Shown: in pieces, positions 5,369 to 10,231 of the stretch | How positions within the stretch are numbered: the stretch's first letter is position 1 | Layout of the letters: the number at the start of each line of letters is the position of its first letter | Origin: Methanosarcinales archaeon | GTDB lineage: Archaea; Halobacteriota; Methanosarcinia; Methanosarcinales; Methanogasteraceae | NCBI GenBank assembly: GCA_030605805.1 | Contig: JAUWHQ010000180.1 | Span: forward strand, 1-10,231 | Reading direction: 5' to 3' | DNA length: 10,231 nt | Position numbers and translations under genes: made by a program | The notes under the pieces: generated by a model | Database searches by the model: none | Told to the model about the DNA's origin: nothing | What the model saw: the letters and a program-made list of their open reading frames with translations, nothing else

Positions 5369-6619
5369 ATGTCATTTAGAAGTTTTATAGACCAGCTAAT
5401 AACCGATAAACTGCTGACCGAGATCGAGGATCCAGTGTCTCCAAAACACGATCTTGTGCGGATTGCCGGAGATAAGAAACCGGCTCTCTTCCGCAATGTG
5501 GGCGGTCACCGGGTCGCTGTGAACATTCTCTCATCCAGGGATGCGCTCTGCAGAGCACTGCATGTTAGGAGGGCGGATCTGGTGAAGTATCTCGCATCCG
5601 TCGGAATGGATGGAGAGATTAAACTTGTGAGTGATTCTCCAACAAAAGAGATCACAGAGAAACCGGATCTTTCAAAACTGCCGATCATCACCCATTTCAA
5701 AAATGATCCCGCGCCTTACATCACCGCAGGCGTTCTGATAACCGAGTTGGATGGGGTAACGAATGCATCCATCCATCGCCTGATGGTTATCGGGAAGGAT
5801 AAACTCGCAGCAAGACTCGTTGCGCCGCGGCACACATATCTCCTACACAAAAAAGCACTGGATCGGGGAGAGGAGCTCCCTGTCGCAATAGCGATCGGAC
5901 TAGACCCCACCATCCTCTTTGCGGTCTCTACACGCGTGCCTGATGGTATGGAGTTTTTATACGCGTCCGCTCTTCTTGGAGAGCCGCTCGAGGTCTTCGA
6001 GTGCGAGAACGGAATCAAAGTGCCGCACTGTGAGATCGTGCTCGAGGGATACATCGGGGACGAGACTGCTCATGAGGGTCCGTTTGTTGACATCACAGGA
6101 ACGTATGACCGGGTGCGGAGTGAACCCGTGATCCGGCTTACAGGGACGTGCCACCGGAAAGACCCGATATATCACGCAATCGTACCGTCTGGCGAGGAGC
6201 ACAAACTCCTGATGGGAGTTCCGTACGAACCAAGGATATTTGCCGCAGTGAGTGGGGTTTGCGACGCAAAAAATGTTGTTCTGACAAAAGGCGGGTGCTG
6301 CTACTTCAATTCCATGGTGCAGATAGAGAAGCGGACCGAGGGCGACGCAAAGAACGCGATCCTTGCCGCGTTTGCCGCGCATCCAAGCCTCAAGAACGTG
6401 GTGGTGGTCGATCCCGACATCGACATCTATGATCCGAACGATGTCGAGTTTGCGATCGCAACAAGAGTGCTTGGCGACCGGGATATTCTAACAATCACGA
6501 ATGTGCGTGGGAGTTCGCTTGATCCGAGCTCTGCTCCGGACGGAACGACCACGAAGATCGGTGTCGATGCGACGATGCCGCTCGGGCGGGAGGATGAGTT
6601 CAGGCGGGTTGTGAGGTGA
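5369..6619 (+). CDS. UbiD-family decarboxylase, probable anhydromevalonate phosphate decarboxylase
   Basis: UbiD-family enzymes use prenylated FMN and a divalent metal for reversible decarboxylation of unsaturated acids. The 416-residue product has the family landmarks: NASIHR (132-137) for cofactor binding, the acidic EIVLEG (222-227), EGPF.DITG.YD (236-247), VVVVDPDIDIYDPNDVEFAIATR (344-366) and RGSSLDPSS (380-388). In archaea a UbiD homologue of this length decarboxylates trans-anhydromevalonate 5-phosphate to isopentenyl phosphate in the modified mevalonate pathway for membrane lipids. An isoprenoid role is therefore the best guess, since the aromatic-acid or ubiquinone roles of bacterial members fit less well. 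The start is set by AGGTGA 4 bases before the ATG. Neither the flavin prenyltransferase UbiX nor the partner dehydratase is in this window. The family is certain; the substrate is inferred. Confidence 0.9.
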   Translation: MSFRSFIDQLITDKLLTEIEDPVSPKHDLVRIAGDKKPALFRNVGGHRVAVNILSSRDALCRALHVRRADLVKYLASVGMDGEIKLVSDSPTKEITEKPDLSKLPIITHFKNDPAPYITAGVLITELDGVTNASIHRLMVIGKDKLAARLVAPRHTYLLHKKALDRGEELPVAIAIGLDPTILFAVSTRVPDGMEFLYASALLGEPLEVFECENGIKVPHCEIVLEGYIGDETAHEGPFVDITGTYDRVRSEPVIRLTGTCHRKDPIYHAIVPSGEEHKLLMGVPYEPRIFAAVSGVCDAKNVVLTKGGCCYFNSMVQIEKRTEGDAKNAILAAFAAHPSLKNVVVVDPDIDIYDPNDVEFAIATRVLGDRDILTITNVRGSSLDPSSAPDGTTTKIGVDATMPLGREDEFRRVVR

Positions 6620-6762
6620 TTGCAGAAGGGGGGACTCGGGCAGTGTGGATGCGATTCATCCTAATGCATATCTGGTGGTTATATCTCAACTGTCTGCGAC
6701 CGATTTGCGCCTCATTTATTCTTTAGTCGGGCTTTTGTCAAACCATGGGGAATGGCAAGAGA

Positions 6763-6770
6763 CTTATATC
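6763..6770 (+). promoter_or_regulatory. TATA element before the DUF1599 gene
   Basis: CTTATATC ends 27 bases before the ATG at 6798, so transcription would start only a few bases before the start codon. The same octamer occurs at 8895-8902 before the dehydratase gene at nearly the same distance. It probably drives the three-gene operon 6798-8622. Confidence 0.55.
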
Positions 6771-6797
6771 AGCGTAAACCAGAGTACAGGTGCTGAC

Positions 6798-7076
6798 ATG
6801 TCACAGGAAAGAGACACGATCAAGGAATATGATGAGATCCTCAGTGAACTCAGAGAGCTGATGGTCGCAAAAAACGCAGATTATGGCGATTCGTGGAGGG
6901 CGATGCGGCTTCCGTCGATAACCGATCAGATACTTGTTAAGGTGTGCAGGATACGCAGTCTGGAGGAATCAAAAGTTCCTCCGAAGGTTTCAGAAGGTAT
7001 CGAGTCTGAATACAGGGATATAATCAATTACTGCATATTCGCATTGATCAAGATGCGCGAAGCGAAAGCCACATGA
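6798..7076 (+). CDS. DUF1599 (MazG-like) domain protein
   Basis: The 92-residue protein matches the DUF1599 pattern, also called nucleotide modification associated domain 1. A helix (EYDEILSELRELMVAK) leads to NADYGDSWRAMRLPSITDQILVKVCRIRSLEE, then an acidic GIESEYRDIINYCIFALIKM helix. These carry the spaced acidic residues expected of all-alpha MazG-like nucleotide pyrophosphohydrolases. I infer a possible role in sanitising or modifying nucleotides; the family has no firmly known reaction. An in-frame ATG at 6645 would add 51 residues. I reject it because those residues are unlike the family and AGGTG lies 5 bases before 6798. The stop overlaps the next start (ATGA), so it is translationally coupled with the membrane protein gene. 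Confidence 0.82.
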   Translation: MSQERDTIKEYDEILSELRELMVAKNADYGDSWRAMRLPSITDQILVKVCRIRSLEESKVPPKVSEGIESEYRDIINYCIFALIKMREAKAT

Positions 7077-7597
7077 CAAAAGCGGAACAGGGACGATACA
7101 TCATCCTGGGCAGCATCGACGGTGTTCTTGCGGTGCTCGGGGGCGTTATCGGGGCGTCGGCCGCGGGCGCAACAAACGAAGGGGTTGTGCAGGTCGGTCT
7201 GGGTGTTGCAGTGGCGCTTGCAGTGACCAATGGCATCGGCTCGTATCTGGCAGAGAGCACGGTTGAGTACGCCAAACTGGCTGAGAAGGAACGACCGCTT
7301 CTCCGCAGGCTAACCGGCACACAGATCGAGGCGGGAACCAAACGAAAGATCTGGCTCGACTCGATTACGCACGGGGGTGCGAGTTTCATCGGCTCCCTGA
7401 TACCGATCATACCGTTCGTCGTCCTCGAGTCAAACATGCTTATGATCTCGATTGGAGCGAGCCTTTCTTCGCTGGTTGCGCTTGGAATCTATTCAGGAAG
7501 ACTCTCAGGGAAGAACGTCGCCGCATCGGTTGCGAAGATGGTCATTCTCGGCGTTCTCGTCGTGGTGCTGGTCAGTTTGCTGGGTGGCGGGCATTGA
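7073..7597 (+). CDS. VIT1/CCC1-like small integral membrane protein
   Basis: The 174-residue product is strongly hydrophobic, with about five possible membrane segments (roughly 9-30, 38-58, 100-118, 122-141 and 153-171). A soluble charged stretch lies between the second and third (about 62-97, rich in Glu, Lys and Arg). The N-terminal GSIDGVLAVLGGVIGAS and NGIGSYLAES resemble the first half of VIT1/CCC1 iron or manganese transporters and a group of archaeal proteins related to them. In VIT1 the equivalent cytosolic Glu-rich segment binds metal. Transport of iron or manganese is thus possible but not shown; the metal ligands are only partly apparent. It overlaps the DUF1599 gene by 4 bases and the HAD gene by 1 base, so the three are probably one unit. 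Confidence 0.8.
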   Translation: MTKAEQGRYIILGSIDGVLAVLGGVIGASAAGATNEGVVQVGLGVAVALAVTNGIGSYLAESTVEYAKLAEKERPLLRRLTGTQIEAGTKRKIWLDSITHGGASFIGSLIPIIPFVVLESNMLMISIGASLSSLVALGIYSGRLSGKNVAASVAKMVILGVLVVVLVSLLGGGH

Positions 7598-8625
7598 TGC
7601 GAGACCTTGATAATATGCAAGGCACCATATCTGTTGGCATGAACGTCATCTGCTTTGATCTGGAAGGTCCGCTGTCACCGCAGGACAACGCCTACGAGGT
7701 AACATCATTAATCGAGAACGGGGACACAATATTCGAGACACTGAGCCGATACGATGACTTTCTGGCGCTCGCGGGTCGTGAGAACTACGAGCCCGGCGAT
7801 ACGCTTGCGCTCATCGTCCCGTTCCTGCTCATGCACGGGATCGGGGAGGAGGACATCACAGAGGTCTCGTCGCATGCACGAATCGTTTCCGGCGCAAAGG
7901 ACCTGATCGCGAGGTTGAAAACCGATGGTTGGGATGTGCACATCATCTCAACGAGCTACGAGCAGCACGCACGTCAGGTCGGCGCAGCGCTCGACGTGGA
8001 TCAGGATCACATCTCGTGCACGAAACTCGATCTTGCAGGCTTGCGGGAGCGGCTCACCGGGGACGATATCGCATGCATACAGAGAATCGAAGAAGACATT
8101 CTTGATATCGCTGGCGATGATGGCGACGATGAAGCGATGTTTGAGCGGCTAAATGATTTTTACTTCAAGGAACTGAAAGAAACAGGGTTTGGTGACCTGT
8201 TTGCGCAGGTGCGAGTGGTCGGAGGCGCACGCAAGGTCCATGCGCTTGAGAGGATCGCCGCCAGCCACGGCATCTCGCCCGGCGAACTGGTCGCTGTCGG
8301 GGATTCGATCACCGACTTTGCGATGCTCGGGCGGGTCCGGGATGCAGGCGGGGTTGCGATCGTCTTCAACGGCAATGAGTACGCGGTTCCGTACGCGAAC
8401 ATAGCGCTTGCCGGAACCGATATCGGGCTTGTGCTGGAGTTTGCAGAGGCGCACGCACGAGGGGATGATGCGGTCGAACTGGCGCGGGCGCTCGAAGAGG
8501 ATTACAGGAATGATCCGCGTGTGGACTGTCTCGTCGGTGCGGACGAAGGCAAGATCAGTGCGGTCATCGACGCTCACGGGAAGTTTCGGAAACTGGTGCG
8601 CGGCGAGGCTGCGAAACTCGGGTGA
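7597..8625 (+). CDS. Archaeal HAD-superfamily phosphatase-like protein
   Basis: The 342-residue product carries all HAD motifs. Motif I is ICFDLEGPLS (nucleophile Asp21, second acid Glu23 instead of the common Asp). Motif II is HIISTS (about 115-120), motif III is Lys213 in GGARKVHALERI, and motif IV is VAVGDSITDFAML (Asp236, Asp240). A long acidic insert between motifs II and III (about 145-200) may form a cap. The DxEGP start recalls an archaeal group that includes the protein annotated EhaR in hydrogenotrophic methanogens. That link is from memory. Its substrate is unknown. The ATG at 7597 shares a base with the preceding TGA stop, so I chose it over TTG 7594; ATG 7639 (MNVICFD) is a possible later start since it sits right before motif I. 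Confidence 0.82.
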   Translation: MRDLDNMQGTISVGMNVICFDLEGPLSPQDNAYEVTSLIENGDTIFETLSRYDDFLALAGRENYEPGDTLALIVPFLLMHGIGEEDITEVSSHARIVSGAKDLIARLKTDGWDVHIISTSYEQHARQVGAALDVDQDHISCTKLDLAGLRERLTGDDIACIQRIEEDILDIAGDDGDDEAMFERLNDFYFKELKETGFGDLFAQVRVVGGARKVHALERIAASHGISPGELVAVGDSITDFAMLGRVRDAGGVAIVFNGNEYAVPYANIALAGTDIGLVLEFAEAHARGDDAVELARALEEDYRNDPRVDCLVGADEGKISAVIDAHGKFRKLVRGEAAKLG

Positions 8626-8925
8626 ACCCAAGAATTCTCACGCCGCTGGAACGCGGGCAATTCCCGGACGGCAGGAGATTAAGCATTCCTTTGGTGGGTT
8701 GAAGGAGACGATAAAGTCTGAAAACGTCGTGGAGGGCTTCTATGAACATGGGCGGCTGAAGGATCGATGTCGGTGGGTGTCGATTTTGGGGATTCTTTGG
8801 CTGGAATTTTGTTAAGGTTGGGTTAAATGTGTGGATAGGGGTCGTTTTCTCGTTATTTTACAGTGGTTGAGGACTCCGGTCGGTCGCATATATTCTTATA
8901 TCAGGTCACCACCAACAAAAGAGTC
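8626..8925 (+). other. Gene-poor spacer with a possible gene remnant
   Basis: No full gene fits here. An open frame running out of the HAD region in another frame ends at 8815. Its last part (about 8680-8815), reading KHSFGGLKETI then NVVEGFYEHGRLKDR and a hydrophobic end WVSILGILWLEFC, looks more protein-like than random and faintly recalls a transposase C-terminus, but I cannot name it. T-rich clusters at 8808-8813 and 8846-8858 may end the HAD transcript. The last 40 bases hold the promoter of the next gene. Confidence 0.45.
8887..8902 (+). promoter_or_regulatory. TATA elements for the dehydratase large subunit
   Basis: Two TATA-like elements, CATATATTC (8887-8895) and CTTATATC (8895-8902), precede the start at 8926. 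The second is centred about 27 bases upstream, which fits a leaderless transcript; no good ribosome binding site lies near the ATG. Confidence 0.6.
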
Positions 8926-10179
8926 ATGGGAATGACCATCGCTGAAAAGATCCTCGCAACACATACCAACCGGAGCAGTGTATCGCCAAAGGAGATCGTG
9001 GATGCACGAATCGATTACGTCATGGTGAACGACGTGACCGGGCTTCCTGCGTTCGAGGTCTTCGAGGAGTTCGGGACCACGCCGATTCGCGAGAAGACTG
9101 TTTTGATCCAGGACCACTATGTGCCAAACAAGGACGTGGCGTCCGCCGAGCAGGCAAAGTCGATGCGTGAGTTCGCAAGAAAATACACAATCAAAAAACA
9201 TTTCGATGTCGGACGGAGCGGCGTCTGCCACCAGATCATGATCGAACATGGTTTTGCAGCACCAGGCAGGCTGATCGTTGGCGCAGACTCGCACACATGC
9301 AGTTATGGTGCGCTCGGCGCACTCTCGACAGGAATTGGGTCATCGGAAGCCGCATCCGTGATGGCAACAGGAGAACTGTGGTTCCGGGTTCCTGAAAGCC
9401 AGAAGTTCACCGTTGACGGCGAATTGGGAAAGTATGTGGTTGGAAAGGACATCATTCTGCACATCATCGGGGATATCGGGGTTTCAGGATCGCTTTACAG
9501 GTCGATGGAGTTCTATGGCTCTGCAATCCTTTCGCTATCATTGTCCGACCGGATCACCATCTCAAACATGGCGATCGAGGCTGGCGCCAAATGCGGCATC
9601 ATCCCGCCTGATGAGAAGGTCTTCGATTATCTCAAAGACCGTGTTATCGGCGAGTATTCTCCGGTCTATGCTGACGAAGACGCCGAATATGAGGATGTCT
9701 TTGAATACGATGCCGCGGAGATGGTGCCGATGGTTGCAAAGCCGCATCTTCCTGAGAACGTGGTTCCAGCCTCCGAAATCAATGTTGCGATCGATCAGGC
9801 GTATCTCGGCTCGTGCACCAATGGCAGAATCGAGGACCTGCGCTCTGCAGCGGCGGTACTTGCAGGCAAAAAAGTGCATCCGTTCGTCAGGATGATCGTG
9901 GTTCCGGCAAGCAGGAACGTCTTTCTGGAGGCTCTTTCCGAGGGCTTGATCAAGACATTCATGGACGCAGATGCGTACGTCGCAGGACCAACATGCGGCG
10001 CATGTCTCGGCGGTTACATGGGCGTCCTTGCGGATGGCGAGCGGTGCGTCAGCAGCACGAACCGCAACTTCATTGGCAGGATGGGGCACAAGGATTCGGA
10101 GGTCTATCTCGCAAACCCGGCAGTGGTTGCGGCAAGCGCTATAACAGGGCGGATAACCGATCCGGAGGATCTTAGTTGA
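8926..10179 (+). CDS. leuC: 3-isopropylmalate dehydratase / homoaconitase-type large subunit
   Basis: This is the [4Fe-4S]-bearing large subunit of an aconitase-family enzyme that isomerises 2-isopropylmalate (leucine synthesis) or homologous acids such as homocitrate. The 417-residue length is typical of the archaeal two-subunit group. Cluster cysteines are Cys297 in YLGSCTNGR and Cys357 and Cys360 in GPTCGACLGG. Substrate-site motifs include VGADSHTCSYGALGALSTGIGSSE (118-141). The start MGMTIAEKIL is like archaeal LeuC proteins, so I took ATG 8926; an upstream frame extension to 8863 lacks family resemblance and would cover the TATA boxes. ATG 8932 is also possible. The small-subunit gene follows after 28 bases. 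LeuC and HacA are hard to tell apart from the large subunit: LeuC is my preference, homoaconitase (coenzyme B synthesis) the alternative. Confidence 0.9.
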   Translation: MGMTIAEKILATHTNRSSVSPKEIVDARIDYVMVNDVTGLPAFEVFEEFGTTPIREKTVLIQDHYVPNKDVASAEQAKSMREFARKYTIKKHFDVGRSGVCHQIMIEHGFAAPGRLIVGADSHTCSYGALGALSTGIGSSEAASVMATGELWFRVPESQKFTVDGELGKYVVGKDIILHIIGDIGVSGSLYRSMEFYGSAILSLSLSDRITISNMAIEAGAKCGIIPPDEKVFDYLKDRVIGEYSPVYADEDAEYEDVFEYDAAEMVPMVAKPHLPENVVPASEINVAIDQAYLGSCTNGRIEDLRSAAAVLAGKKVHPFVRMIVVPASRNVFLEALSEGLIKTFMDADAYVAGPTCGACLGGYMGVLADGERCVSSTNRNFIGRMGHKDSEVYLANPAVVAASAITGRITDPEDLS

Positions 10180-10198
10180 GTTAGTTGAGTTAGTTGAG
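10172..10198 (+). repeat. Three perfect 9-bp tandem repeats at the leuC stop
   Basis: TTAGTTGAG occurs three times head to tail, starting within the last codons of the large subunit. In that gene's frame each unit supplies a TGA, giving three successive in-frame stops (10177, 10186, 10195). The last unit merges into the GAGGTGG ribosome binding site (10196-10202) of the small-subunit gene. Slippage between units would change the gene spacing in 9-base steps. Confidence 0.9.
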
Positions 10199-10207
10199 GT
10201 GGCAATC

Positions 10208-10231
10208 ATGAAAAAGTACATCGAAGGCAGA
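10208..10231 (+). CDS. leuD: Dehydratase small subunit, first codons only
   Basis: Eight codons, MKKYIEGR, are visible before the window ends. They match the usual beginning of LeuD/HacB-type small subunits, where a short strand is followed by a GDDVDTD-like motif outside this window. A GAGGTGG ribosome binding site lies 5 bases upstream. Its place right after the large subunit fits the two-subunit enzyme. The residues that would tell LeuD from HacB are not visible. Confidence 0.75.

Noticed and set aside
5957..6382. Antisense open frame opposite the ubiD-family gene
   Set aside because: Shadow of a well-supported coding gene; no motif and no ribosome binding site.
6645..6797. N-terminal extension of the DUF1599 protein
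   Set aside because: The added residues do not resemble the family, would overlap the TATA element, and a ribosome binding site sits directly before 6798.
8863..8925. Upstream start for the dehydratase large subunit
   Set aside because: The extra residues have no counterpart in archaeal LeuC/HacA proteins, and the region holds the TATA boxes.
9562..10221. Long antisense open frame (219 codons) opposite the dehydratase gene
   Set aside because: It lies wholly opposite a strongly conserved gene with intact Fe-S motifs, is rich in Arg, His and Cys in the manner of shadow frames, and has no family resemblance.

Overview
This window is archaeal, most likely from a methanogen- or ANME-related Euryarchaeon/Halobacteriota lineage (Methanomicrobia, Syntrophoarchaeia or Archaeoglobi-like). 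The evidence is a ribosomal protein L21e - RNA polymerase subunit F - DUF655 operon, which is an archaeal arrangement, an archaeal-type UbiD decarboxylase, TATA-type promoters and GGAGGTGA-like ribosome binding sites. It also includes a multiheme c-type cytochrome ending in a PGF-CTERM archaeosortase signal, a combination I associate with cytochrome-bearing members of these groups. The exact lineage cannot be fixed from this window alone.

Layout. 1-1324 (+): the 3' part of trpF overlapping aroD, both for aromatic amino acid synthesis. 1325-1770: a gene-free stretch between convergent genes, carrying a large imperfect inverted repeat built from a CGCAGATAAA decamer. 1771-3692 (-): an 11-heme PGF-CTERM cytochrome, then a strong hairpin terminator and thioredoxin reductase (trxB). 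3693-3812: a divergent promoter region. 3813-5120 (+): rpl21e, rpoF and DUF655. The rRNA methylase gene ksgA that often follows this cluster is absent. 5121-5368: non-coding or degenerate sequence. 5369-6619 (+): a UbiD-family decarboxylase, probably the anhydromevalonate phosphate decarboxylase of the archaeal mevalonate pathway. 6798-8622 (+): a tightly overlapping trio of DUF1599/MazG-like protein, VIT1-like membrane protein and archaeal HAD-type phosphatase. 8626-8925: gene-poor spacer with a promoter at its end. 8926-10231 (+): large subunit of an isopropylmalate dehydratase/homoaconitase-type enzyme, then the first codons of the small subunit.

Most of the window is biosynthetic and information-processing housekeeping. 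The less ordinary parts are the predicted cell-surface 11-heme cytochrome beside trxB, the uncharacterised coupled trio at 6798-8622, the missing ksgA, and several small repeats: the decamer inverted repeat, a triple 9-bp tandem repeat giving three in-frame stops between the dehydratase subunits, and a palindrome upstream of ubiD. I saw no complete insertion sequence, CRISPR array, tRNA or rRNA.
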